A stretch of DNA of 36,072 nt from DATGZX01 sp035296965 (GTDB taxonomy: Bacteria; Planctomycetota; Planctomycetia; Gemmatales; Gemmataceae), in contig DATGZX010000275.1 in the NCBI GenBank assembly GCA_035296965.1, positions 1-36,072 on the forward strand, in the 5' to 3' direction. A model generated the notes under the pieces. The model was not told the origin of the DNA, made no database searches, and saw only the letters and a list, made by a program, of their open reading frames with translations. The position numbers and the translations under genes are program-made. Below are positions 1 through 7,252 of the stretch, one piece after another. The first letter of the stretch is position 1, and each line of letters opens with the position of its first letter.

Positions 1-113
1 TGCGAGGACGAGCCATCCCTGTCTTTCGCACGGTCCGCAACATTGGAGCGAACCAATGGCAGATTCTCCTCTCGGATCTTGATGATCATAGGTAGTCTGT
101 CGCGAAGAGCCAT
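1..113 (-). CDS. Start of an unknown small protein, candidate immunity gene (partial)
   Basis: The first 37 codons are visible, beginning MALRDRLPMIIKIREE; the rest lies beyond base 1. The ATG at 113-111 is preceded by GGAG at a good distance. It begins 15 bp after the stop of the nuclease-like orphan cassette on the same strand. A small gene tightly downstream of a toxin C-terminal domain is the usual position of an immunity gene in polymorphic toxin systems. The family is not recognised and the role is inferred from position only. Confidence 0.5.
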   Translation of the reverse strand, partial: MALRDRLPMIIKIREENLPLVRSNVADRAKDRDGSSS

Positions 114-128
114 TATCCACTCCAGAAA

Positions 129-1961
129 TCAAGGATTATAAAATTTGAGAAGACCGCTAGGGCCCAGGATCGCAGCCTTCGGTCGTATCAGGTTACGGTT
201 AGCGTCAAGCAATTGCCCCACGCGAGCAAGCGTGGGGTTACTGTTGTTTATCAGCCGATCAATATTAGCGTCGATCCATTGCGTGCTCAACTGCCGCCCC
301 ATGGTTTTCGTTTGGGCCAGCTTAAGGGCACCGGTAGACGAGTACTTGGATTCGGTGATTACAATATCCGTGATCGTTCCACTGGCTCCACGCTTGATCC
401 AAACACCGTCAAATCCTTGGTTGCCCGGTAGCCTGCCCGCCAATTCTTCATATCCAGCTCTGCGCATCGCCAATGCTGTCCGAGCCTCGGCTAGCTCGCC
501 TTTTAATGCTTTCGAGAAGTTAGCTGGATTGACCCGTTTCATGTTCTGCCGTAGAAGCGTTCCCAGCGACGTCTTCTTGGGCGCCAAAGAACCAGGTAAT
601 GCCTCGGGTGGCTTGAAAACCCAGCCAACTGCCAGTTCAGCGGCAAGTTCCACCGGGTCTATCAGGTCTCCTGCCTGGCTGGGCGTTTTCAGACCTTTGT
701 TGCCCGGCTCGATCAGGTCCTGAAGCTCGTCAAATTCCTCCTTGGTAATGACATCGTCTGGCTTCCTCAATTGCACCCTGCGGAGTACCGCCCAACCATC
801 GAATGCGAGCCGTCTCGCGTACCTAAGCTCAGAGTCTACCTGCGGCGCGCCATGCACCATTTTGTAAGTCGGATCTCGAAACTCGCTGATCAGCAGTTTC
901 AAATTAGCTTCCGCAGTCGATGGTTGTTCAGGATCAATACCGTACCAGACTTGCAGCCAAGGAGATGGATCGCGAGCCAATCGTTCGGCTTCGAGCTTTG
1001 CGAGCCGCATTTCCAGCCTGTTACTAGCGGCCAGGCGATCCGGCATTGTCATCTCGCCAGCAACCTTCGCCTTCTCCTCCCGGGCGACCAAAAGTTGCTC
1101 GTACCGGAATTGAGCCGAAAGCGCGTCATCGAAGGCTTCTTCAACGCGCTCGTAGTATTCCTCCATGTTTTTGGGAGAACCAATCCATGGAGCACGATCG
1201 CGCGTAGGCGACTTGACTGGATTCAATTCAGGCGTCGGATGATGAGGATTGTTCTTCGTCTCCGCATGCTCAGATTGCGGCCCCTTCTGAGTTCCGTCCT
1301 CATCGCCCCCCGCATTGACAACTTGCGAAATTCCCAACGGGAAAAACTCAGTGCTTCCGTTCGGATTCTCCTCAGCGCCACTTGTTCCACCGACCGCGTC
1401 TTTCGTCCACCGACCGCGTTTGTCGCGCGGCTCGTTCGGATTGAAATTGGCTTCATGAACAGGAACCGGACCTGCCTTGCCGCTCGGTCCGCCCTGTCCT
1501 CCTTGCCCGAAGCGTTCGTTGTACGCTTCGATGTTTTGCATCTCCTGCTCGGGATCGAGACCCTCTTCCTGCTGCACGGTCTGCCGGCTCTTCCAGCCGC
1601 CGGTGACGCGGATTTGGTTGGCTTGGGCTTCGTCTTGCTCATCGCGTGCGAGAATGCTTGGGGCTTCGCATTGGATGTCGATCAGGTGGGGCGTGTCCAG
1701 CGGCAGCCGGCCGTAATCGATGGCGTACTCGATCGCTTCCCACAGGACTTGCGTGAACACCTTCTTGTAGGCGTTCTGCTTCTGCGTCGCGCTGCGCACA
1801 AACGGGGCATGCGCGGTCAGACTGGCGGTATAAGCGGCCATGTCGGCGCCGCTGCCGGTGGCGAGCCACTCGGGGGCGTTCCAGCGGCAGCCGGCGCCTC
1901 GGAGCGTCGCGTGCAAGATGTCGAGGAAGCCCGAGGCGTTGCCGGCTCCCGGCGGTCGCAC
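129..1961 (-). CDS. Orphan portal-fragment/pre-toxin/PD-(D/E)xK nuclease-like toxin cassette
   Basis: Seen: 610 codons open from a GTG at 1961. The first ~180 residues match the C-terminal part of the lambda-type portal encoded at 5642-2724, followed by the linker motif EPRDKRGRWTK. A pre-toxin domain of ~270 residues shares blocks such as TPSQAGDL and GW..KPP with the full-length protein. The last ~130 residues are unrelated to that protein and contain GELAEAR (~488), GFDGVWIK (~515) and ITESKYS (~534). This E...D...ExK order is typical of restriction-endonuclease-fold toxins. The portal frame continues upstream to 2076 but is interrupted by TAA where the homologue has Tyr (just before the GTG). 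No ribosome binding site is visible, so it probably is not translated as it stands. Inferred: a stored C-terminal module that recombination in the portal segment could join to the full-length gene. Confidence 0.7.
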   Translation of the reverse strand: MRPPGAGNASGFLDILHATLRGAGCRWNAPEWLATGSGADMAAYTASLTAHAPFVRSATQKQNAYKKVFTQVLWEAIEYAIDYGRLPLDTPHLIDIQCEAPSILARDEQDEAQANQIRVTGGWKSRQTVQQEEGLDPEQEMQNIEAYNERFGQGGQGGPSGKAGPVPVHEANFNPNEPRDKRGRWTKDAVGGTSGAEENPNGSTEFFPLGISQVVNAGGDEDGTQKGPQSEHAETKNNPHHPTPELNPVKSPTRDRAPWIGSPKNMEEYYERVEEAFDDALSAQFRYEQLLVAREEKAKVAGEMTMPDRLAASNRLEMRLAKLEAERLARDPSPWLQVWYGIDPEQPSTAEANLKLLISEFRDPTYKMVHGAPQVDSELRYARRLAFDGWAVLRRVQLRKPDDVITKEEFDELQDLIEPGNKGLKTPSQAGDLIDPVELAAELAVGWVFKPPEALPGSLAPKKTSLGTLLRQNMKRVNPANFSKALKGELAEARTALAMRRAGYEELAGRLPGNQGFDGVWIKRGASGTITDIVITESKYSSTGALKLAQTKTMGRQLSTQWIDANIDRLINNSNPTLARVGQLLDANRNLIRPKAAILGPSGLLKFYNP

Positions 1962-2076
1962 TTATTGCATGCCACGCGGGATGTCGGCGATGGTGCCGGG
2001 CTGGAATTGCTTGTAGTTGATCTGCTGGCCCGTCAGCGGGTTGGCGCGTGTAAAGTCGATCTGCTGTGTGTTTAGG
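1410..2076 (-). repeat. Portal-segment duplicate, copy A
   Basis: About 670 bp matching 4013-4680 of the full-length portal fusion at roughly 90% by eye. Most differences are silent. Similarity stops abruptly at 2076: copy A continues TGAATCGC, the full-length gene continues AAGTTCTGG. This is the upstream border of the orphan cassette. Confidence 0.85.
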
Positions 2077-2137
2077 TGAATCGCGGGTAGGGCTCGCGGA
2101 TGGGGCGGCAATGTCGGCAAAGCCGACTATCTCGAGC
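2077..2137. other. Junction between candidate immunity gene and orphan cassette
   Basis: Only about 60 bp separate the end of the immunity candidate (2138) from the border of portal copy A (2076). It holds a small perfect hairpin, GTCGGC-AAA-GCCGAC at 2113-2127, without a clear T-run. No promoter or ribosome binding site for the cassette is evident. Confidence 0.4.
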
Positions 2138-2704
2138 CTAGGATGTGGCACACAGCCTTTCGCGAACGAGTTGGTACAGCCGCTGATACTTGGGGCGCAG
2201 TTCCTGTTTCCTCGCCTCAATCTGGTCAGCGGGAACGTCGTGAAACAGAAACAATTTCGTATCTGGTATGAAGTCCACGGGCTCCAAGAGCGCACGGAGA
2301 TAGTCGAAGTATTTAGACACGAAGGTGGCAGGGATCAGGTCTACACAGGCCTGCATGTCCTCGTCCGACGTGGACACCATAGTCGGCGTTGCCACCCGGG
2401 CGTAGTCGTCAAAGGAGATGCCGTCCAAGCGCAGCAGAACGGCCAAGTTGCGGCACAGCTCTAGCGGTGTCTGCTCAGGCTTTGAGGCAGGCGGCACCGG
2501 GAATCCAAACTCATCCCTGTGTGGGATGCGTTCCTTCTCCAGCAACCATGTGCGCCATTGGGCAGCGTCGTAGCCAAAGTCTTGGCCCGTGTATTTCTTG
2601 AGCGTCTGAAGCGCCTGATCCTTGGGGACGCGCCGATTATCGTCTTCCTGCAGTTGTCCTTCGAGGTTCAAGAGCATTATCTCTTGCAGAGAGAGCATAA
2701 TCAT
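2138..2704 (-). CDS. Hypothetical protein, candidate immunity protein for the metallopeptidase toxin
   Basis: A 188-residue soluble protein with no signal peptide or membrane segment. The ATG at 2704 follows GGAGG by 6 nt and lies 19 bp after the stop of the portal-metallopeptidase gene, so the two are probably co-transcribed. The N-terminal part contains TGQDFGYDAAQWRTWL, a phrase also found at the ends of HEAT-type modules in planctomycete proteins (recalled, not searched). The remainder is acidic and predicted mostly helical. The immunity role is inferred from its place directly behind a toxin domain and before an orphan cassette; nothing in the sequence proves binding. Confidence 0.7.
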   Translation of the reverse strand: MIMLSLQEIMLLNLEGQLQEDDNRRVPKDQALQTLKKYTGQDFGYDAAQWRTWLLEKERIPHRDEFGFPVPPASKPEQTPLELCRNLAVLLRLDGISFDDYARVATPTMVSTSDEDMQACVDLIPATFVSKYFDYLRALLEPVDFIPDTKLFLFHDVPADQIEARKQELRPKYQRLYQLVRERLCATS

Positions 2705-2723
2705 CAGCTACCTCCGTTCATGG

Positions 2724-5642
2724 TTAGTGATGCTCCGTTTCATGCATAATGGCTTCCGCGTATTGCTTGATGTAGTCCATGAAGCTCTTATCCATTTGCG
2801 GCGTTCGCAAGCCCATTTTCCCCAGCGTATTTAAGGTCTCCAACTCGGTGCTAATTTCCATCCTCGCATACCAGAGACGATTTGTAGCAACAAGATGATT
2901 CCACTCCCTGGTGGCGATGGCCTTGTTGGAAAACTCCTTTACAAATTCATTGTATTGAGCGCCGTGGCCCAGCTCATGAAGAGCCAGGCGCAGTTGGTCG
3001 TCGCGCGTCATGTTGGCCACCTGGGGACCGAACTGGATAACTCTCTCACCTGTTTTCGGGTTGACGACAAACCGAGCATATTCCTTTGGTCCAAGTTGAG
3101 CGGTTGCCTCAAGCCTGTCAAAAAATGTCTTGCCCGTGCCGCCCAAAGCCTTGGCCGCGTCTTCGAAGAGAACTTCCGCACCTTCCAGCGGCTTGCCTCC
3201 TTTGATCACATATGGCGCTCCAAAGCCGAGTCCAGCCTTGGGAGCGGCCCCTATTCGCAGGGCGGGAACTTTCATGATCCAGCCAGCGCCGAGCCCCGCC
3301 ACCAGCTCAATTGGGTCGACGAGATCGCCGGCCTGCGAAGGCGTGAGAAGGCCTTTCCGGCCAGGCTCGATCATGTCCTCGAGTTCGCGAAACTCGTCCG
3401 ATGTCTGGAACCCCGGTGGCTTATCGAGCATCTTCCAACGAACGTCCGACCAGGCGCCATATGCATCTCGACGTGCCTTTATCAGCGCACCGTCTTGTTC
3501 CGGGTCGCCGTTGACCATTGTCCATGCAGGATCCTCAAGTCTAGAGATGCGACTTTGCAGGCGCAATTCGAGTTCGCTAGGTGGCATCGGTCCTGCCCCT
3601 GCAAGAATCTCCGACCAGCTGGTCGGTAGGCGATTCAGCCGATCGCGCTCAAGCTTGGCAAGACGCATTTTGAGTTTGAGCGCTTCGGTACGACGCTCCG
3701 CCATCGTCATCTGCCCGTTGGCCTTGGCCTCCTGCTCTCTTTTCTCAAGCAGCTTTTTGTAATGCTCGGTCGCCTTGAGCGCATCCGCGATTGCTTTCTC
3801 CACCTTGGCGTAGTACTCCTCCATTTCCTTAGGAAGGGGTTTCAGCGGTTTTTCCCCATGGACTGAACCAGCACCGTCCGCGACAGGACGTTCCTGTCCG
3901 TCGGGCACGTGATGAGCTAACGGTGTTATCAACGGAGCGGGGATGTTGAACTGACGATCGTCCCAACGCTGCGCATTTGGAGCTGGCACAGCGGCCGCTG
4001 CACCCTGACCGGCCTTAGTCCACCGCCCCCGTTCGTCTCGTGGTTCATCCGGATTGAAATTCGCCTCCTGAACAGGAACCGGCCCCGCCTTGCCGCTCTG
4101 TGCGCCCTGCCCGAAGCGTTCGTTGAACGCTTCGATGTTCTGCATCTCCTGTTCGGGATCGAGACCCTCTTCCTGCTGGACCGTCTGCCGGCTCTTCCAG
4201 CCGCCGGTGACGCGGATTTGGTTGGCTTGGGCTTCGTCCTGCTCGTCGCGCGCGAGAATGCTTGGGGCTTCGCATTGGATGTCGATCAGGTGAGGCGTGT
4301 CCATCGGCAGCCGGCCGTAGTCGATTGCGTATTCGATCGCTTCCCACAGGACTTGCGTGAACACCTTCTTGTAGGCGTTTTGCTTTTGCGTCGCGCTGCG
4401 CACGAAGGGGGCGTGCGCGGTCAGGCTGGCGGTGTACGCGGCCATGTCGGCGCCGCTGCCGGTGGCGAGCCATTCAGGGGCGTTCCAGCGGCAGCCGGCG
4501 CCACGCAGTGTCGCGTGCAGGATGTCGATGAAGCCCGACGCGTTGCCGGCTCCCGGCGGTTGCACGTACTGCATGCCGCGCGGAATGTCGGCGATTGTGC
4601 CGGGCTCGAACTGCTTGTAGTTGATCTGCTGACCCGTCAGTGGGTTGGCGCGTGTGAAGTCGATCTGCTGTGTGTTCAGGAAGTTCTGGATCTGTGCTTG
4701 CGTCGCCGACTCGTGCTGGCGGATGTAGGCGAGAGCCGACTGCACGGCGGCGCCCTCGGCCATGTTGTTGCGCAGCTTCTCGGCTACCGTGAAGGCATCG
4801 TGCGTGCTGAAAGCGAAGTCGCTCAGGCCGCGCTTCACCGTGCGCTTGACGTTAATCTTGAAGTGCAGCATCTCCTCGATCGGCACTTCCTCGCGGATTT
4901 GGTTGGCGTGGTTGGAAGGGTCGGCCATGTAGAGAACGTTGTAACCGTAGACCGTTTGCACATCCTCCGGGTCGGTGTGGATGCCGAACGACCAGTGCTC
5001 CTGGGTTGCCTCGGGGACGCCGGTCATCGAGACTTGCTCGGGCTCGACGCAGCGGACGGTCATGCAGCGATTGTCATTGTCGGGGTAGAAACGGAGGAAG
5101 AATTCGCCGTCTTCGCGCGAACGCCAAAAGAGTTCACGCTCCCACTCGGACCAGTCATTGACGTCGCAGAACTCGTCGATGATTTCCTGGACCTTGAGTG
5201 CGAAGGGAGAAGGCTTGGCGCTGTTCTTGGTGTCGTTCTGGCTCTTCCGGTCCACGATGCGGTACTGGAAACCGTCGCCGATGACGTAGGCTTGCAAGCC
5301 ACTCAGCAGTCCAATGGCGTAGCCGTTCATCGTGCACAGCAGGCGTGCCTGAGCGCGCAGCAGGGAGAGCTGGGTCTCGGTGTTCCAGAAGGGCCAGTTC
5401 TGGCCGTAACGGCGGTCGGTGGGTTGGCCGATGGGATAGGCAAGCCGCCCACCGTCGCGATAGCGATCGAGGAGGTCGACATAAGAGCTGAGCCAGTAAT
5501 CCCAGTTGGCGGAGGCTTCAAGGACGCGCTCGGCGTTCTTGAGCTGATGGAGTTCGAGCTTGGCGCGGATGAGGCGTTTCTGCTCGCGGATTTCTTTGAG
5601 GCTGAGGAGCTTGTCTTCGCGGCCGTTGGCGTTTGCGTCCAT
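2724..5642 (-). CDS. Lambda-type phage portal fused to pre-toxin domain and HELGH metallopeptidase
   Basis: 972 residues from the ATG at 5642, with AAGGA 9 nt upstream; the frame is open further upstream but lacks portal similarity. Residues ~1-505 read as a lambda-family portal, the ring through which DNA enters a capsid, including the typical end GLDPEQEMQNIEAFNERFG. A linker with the phrase EPRDERGRWTK follows at ~530-541, then a helical, charged pre-toxin domain (~545-795) ending TPSQAGDL...GWIMKVPA. The C-terminal domain (~796-972) has HELGH at 889-893, a zincin metal site, with possible third-ligand glutamates downstream. The portal normally acts at the procapsid, and no terminase, protease, capsid or tail gene is nearby. 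The C-terminal fusion and adjacent small gene suggest a polymorphic toxin carried by a phage-derived particle or by a domesticated portal. The peptidase substrate is unknown. Confidence 0.8.
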   Translation of the reverse strand: MDANANGREDKLLSLKEIREQKRLIRAKLELHQLKNAERVLEASANWDYWLSSYVDLLDRYRDGGRLAYPIGQPTDRRYGQNWPFWNTETQLSLLRAQARLLCTMNGYAIGLLSGLQAYVIGDGFQYRIVDRKSQNDTKNSAKPSPFALKVQEIIDEFCDVNDWSEWERELFWRSREDGEFFLRFYPDNDNRCMTVRCVEPEQVSMTGVPEATQEHWSFGIHTDPEDVQTVYGYNVLYMADPSNHANQIREEVPIEEMLHFKINVKRTVKRGLSDFAFSTHDAFTVAEKLRNNMAEGAAVQSALAYIRQHESATQAQIQNFLNTQQIDFTRANPLTGQQINYKQFEPGTIADIPRGMQYVQPPGAGNASGFIDILHATLRGAGCRWNAPEWLATGSGADMAAYTASLTAHAPFVRSATQKQNAYKKVFTQVLWEAIEYAIDYGRLPMDTPHLIDIQCEAPSILARDEQDEAQANQIRVTGGWKSRQTVQQEEGLDPEQEMQNIEAFNERFGQGAQSGKAGPVPVQEANFNPDEPRDERGRWTKAGQGAAAAVPAPNAQRWDDRQFNIPAPLITPLAHHVPDGQERPVADGAGSVHGEKPLKPLPKEMEEYYAKVEKAIADALKATEHYKKLLEKREQEAKANGQMTMAERRTEALKLKMRLAKLERDRLNRLPTSWSEILAGAGPMPPSELELRLQSRISRLEDPAWTMVNGDPEQDGALIKARRDAYGAWSDVRWKMLDKPPGFQTSDEFRELEDMIEPGRKGLLTPSQAGDLVDPIELVAGLGAGWIMKVPALRIGAAPKAGLGFGAPYVIKGGKPLEGAEVLFEDAAKALGGTGKTFFDRLEATAQLGPKEYARFVVNPKTGERVIQFGPQVANMTRDDQLRLALHELGHGAQYNEFVKEFSNKAIATREWNHLVATNRLWYARMEISTELETLNTLGKMGLRTPQMDKSFMDYIKQYAEAIMHETEHH
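4104..4738 (-). repeat. Portal segment represented three times in the locus
   Basis: This part of the full-length portal gene is matched by copy C (5835-6467); most of it, extending to ~4013, is matched by copy A (1410-2076). The shared segment codes for the portal C-terminal region, the place where recombination would exchange everything downstream while keeping a functional portal. Confidence 0.8.
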
Positions 5643-5803
5643 GCGTATGCATCCTTGACTGGGTCGTCTTGACCTACAGTTCCATTGGACGGTTGTGCGG
5701 CAGCCTTTCGCAAGATGCGTAGGCCGAATGGTCGCGAAAAAAGGAGCTGCTAGGTAGGATTCACGCCTGCAATGGGATAAACGGGAGGCTTTTGGAGGTT
5801 GGT
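5637..5803 (-). promoter_or_regulatory. Leader shared with the HNH toxin gene (copy 1)
   Basis: About 165 bp immediately upstream of the portal-fusion start codon aligns with 11242-11411, upstream of the HNH toxin gene, at roughly 80-85% by eye with small indels. Conserved stretches include GCAAGATGCGTAGGCCGAAT and TTCACGCCTGCAATGGGATA (plus-strand reading) and the AAGGATGC ribosome-binding area. Similarity runs to the start codon and fades at ~5803. It probably contains the promoter and 5' leader of both genes; no -35/-10 pair can be assigned with confidence. Confidence 0.65.
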
Positions 5804-5817
5804 TGGGGTGCGGAAGG

Positions 5818-6467
5818 TTATGACGCGCTGCTCTCCCTGCCCAAGCGTTCGGTGTACGCTTCGATGTTTTGCATCTCTTGCTCGGGATCGAGGCCCTCTT
5901 CCTGCTGCACCGTTTGCCGGCTTTTCCAGCCGCCGGTGACGCGGATTTGGTTGGCTTGCGCTTCGTCCTGTTCGTCACGCGCGAGAATGCTTGGGGCTTC
6001 GCATTGGATGTCGATCAGGTGGGGCGTGTCCAGGGGCAGCCGACCGTAGTCGATCGCGTACTCGATCGCTTCCCACAGCACCTGCGTGAACACCTTCTTG
6101 TAGGCGTTCTGTTTTTGCGTGGCGCTGCGCACGAACGGGGCATGCGCGGTCAGACTGGCGGTGTACGCGGCCATGTCGGCGCCGCTGCCGGTGGCCAGCC
6201 ATTCGGGGGCGTTCCAGCGGCAGCCGGCCCCGCGCAGCGTCGCGTGCAGGATGTCGATGAAGCCCGAGGCGTTGCCGGCTCCCGGCGGTTGCACGTATTG
6301 CATGCCACGGGGGATGTCGGCGATGGTGCCGGGCTCGAACTGCTTGTAGTTGATCTGTTGACCCGTTAGCGGGTTGGCGCGTGTGAAGTCGATCTGCTGT
6401 ATGTTCAGGAAGTTCTGGATCTGGGCTTGCGTCGCCGACTCGTGCTGGCGGATGTAGGCGAGAGCCG
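5818..6467 (-). pseudogene. Portal fragment, copy C, truncated and frameshifted
   Basis: Positions 6467-5835 match 4738-4104 of the full-length portal gene at about 90%. The fragment begins in the middle of a portal codon region, preceded by an in-frame TAA. Near 5842 one base is missing relative to the other two copies (CCCTGCCC-AAGCG against CCCTGCCCGAAGCG), so the frame shifts and ends with RLGRESSAS. No pre-toxin or toxin domain follows; ~30 bp later the shared leader of the full-length gene begins. It looks like the scar of a rearrangement or an emptied cassette. Confidence 0.8.
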
Positions 6468-6507
6468 GTTACACGGTCCCTGCGAACGAGAGATGTGCGG
6501 CCTCGGG

Positions 6508-6879
6508 TCAAGGATTGTTAGGCTGGCCGTGTTGCTCGAAGGCAATGCGGTTGATTCGGCCCAGGGCTTTCATCACGGGGATCTGTTCGACCTTTCTCGA
6601 CTCGAGGGAAAATTTCCGTACGGCATGCCGGCCGTAGAGGAGCACCGCCGTGAGCGACGAGTTCTCGGCGTATGCATCAATTTCCTTGTACTCTTTCGGC
6701 AATGCCTTCATGAGCGCCTTCCATAGCTCCTCGCGTTTCTTGTCTGCCTTGTCCTCCGCCAGGGCTTCCAGCGGCACTGCCCGCGTCCCCTCAGTCGCGC
6801 GCCCTATTGGGGCAGGCGCCGCCCACGGTGCGGCAATGTAGATACAGGCGAGACCGAGAGCGAATCGGAACTGGGTCAT
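6508..6879 (-). CDS. Small secreted hypothetical protein
   Basis: 123 residues starting at the ATG at 6879 with an excellent AAGGAGG 7 nt upstream. The N-terminus (MTQFRFALGLACIYIAAPWA) is a signal peptide, so the product is probably exported. The mature part is charged and helical (KALMKALPKEYKEIDAYAEN) and no family is recognised. It stops 41 bp before portal copy C on the same strand. Its ribosome binding site lies inside the remnant of an IS701-like transposase gene. It could be a leftover immunity-like gene of a lost cassette, but its export and lack of a toxin partner leave this open. Confidence 0.55.
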   Translation of the reverse strand: MTQFRFALGLACIYIAAPWAAPAPIGRATEGTRAVPLEALAEDKADKKREELWKALMKALPKEYKEIDAYAENSSLTAVLLYGRHAVRKFSLESRKVEQIPVMKALGRINRIAFEQHGQPNNP

Positions 6880-6890
6880 CAGAGTTCCTC

Positions 6891-7015
6891 CTTAGCACTC
6901 CCTGCACATAGACTTGCAATAAGGCGAAGCCGGGGCGGCTCCGGAAGCAGCCTACGAACAGCGCGAGAAATTTGGCTAATTGTTTGCCGAGACTGGCAAT
7001 CTGCTTCAGCGTCAT
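6891..7015 (-). pseudogene. N-terminal remnant of an IS701-like DDE transposase
   Basis: From the ATG at 7015 the minus strand reads MTLKQIASLGKQLAKFLALF and continues with a GCF...LLQVYVQGVL pattern. This resembles the first ~40 residues of IS701-type transposases common in planctomycetes (recalled family pattern). Similarity ends near 6891, where the small secreted gene begins. Only the left end of the element is present; the catalytic DDE part is absent. Confidence 0.55.
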
Positions 7016-7018
7016 CCT

Positions 7019-7069
7019 GACGATCCTCCCTGATATTCCTCTAGGAATTTGAGAACGCGGAGGATCGTC
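7019..7069. other. Perfect 11-bp inverted repeat with T-run
   Basis: GACGATCCTCC (7019-7029) pairs with GGAGGATCGTC (7059-7069), and the loop contains a smaller stem ATTCC/GGAAT. On the plus strand the right arm runs into TTTTT, giving the shape of an intrinsic terminator. It lies in the 5' leader of the transposase remnant, where such a hairpin could also block read-through transcription into the insertion sequence. No plus-strand gene ends here. Confidence 0.5.
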
Positions 7070-7133
7070 TTTTTCTCCCCTCCAATGCAAGACCAAGTCC
7101 CTATTCAAACAGCACTTACCAACAATTCATTCA

Positions 7134-7156
7134 ATAAAGTGGCGTTGTCCAACTAG
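7134..7156 (-). mobile_element. Probable left end of the IS701-like remnant
   Basis: Reading the minus strand, CTAGTTGGACAACGCCACTT lies ~120 bp upstream of the remnant transposase start. Nearly the same sequence (CTAGTTGGACAGCGCCATTT) occurs at 20605-20624 on the plus strand. Two copies of a motif at these places fit an insertion-sequence terminus. Confidence 0.45.
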
Positions 7157-7252
7157 TCTAGCCGGGCGACAGTGTTTGCTTCGTCCGAAACCTGATCCTC
7201 GGTGAAGGAGTAGTACCCCCGTGTTCGGGTCCTCCAACTGAGGGTAGCGCGG

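Noticed and set aside
771..2075. Open frame of 434 codons on the plus strand
   Set aside because: Antisense of the orphan cassette; low-complexity translation and no ribosome binding site.
4218..5672. Long open frame on the plus strand (484 codons)
   Set aside because: It runs antisense through the portal gene; its translation is valine/leucine/glycine-rich without any family pattern, while the minus strand gives a clear portal protein.
5643..5978. N-terminal extension of the portal fusion to an ATG at 5978
   Set aside because: The extension reads through the leader shared with the HNH gene and part of copy C out of frame; the ATG at 5642 has a suitable ribosome binding site and fits the start similarity of the two toxin genes.
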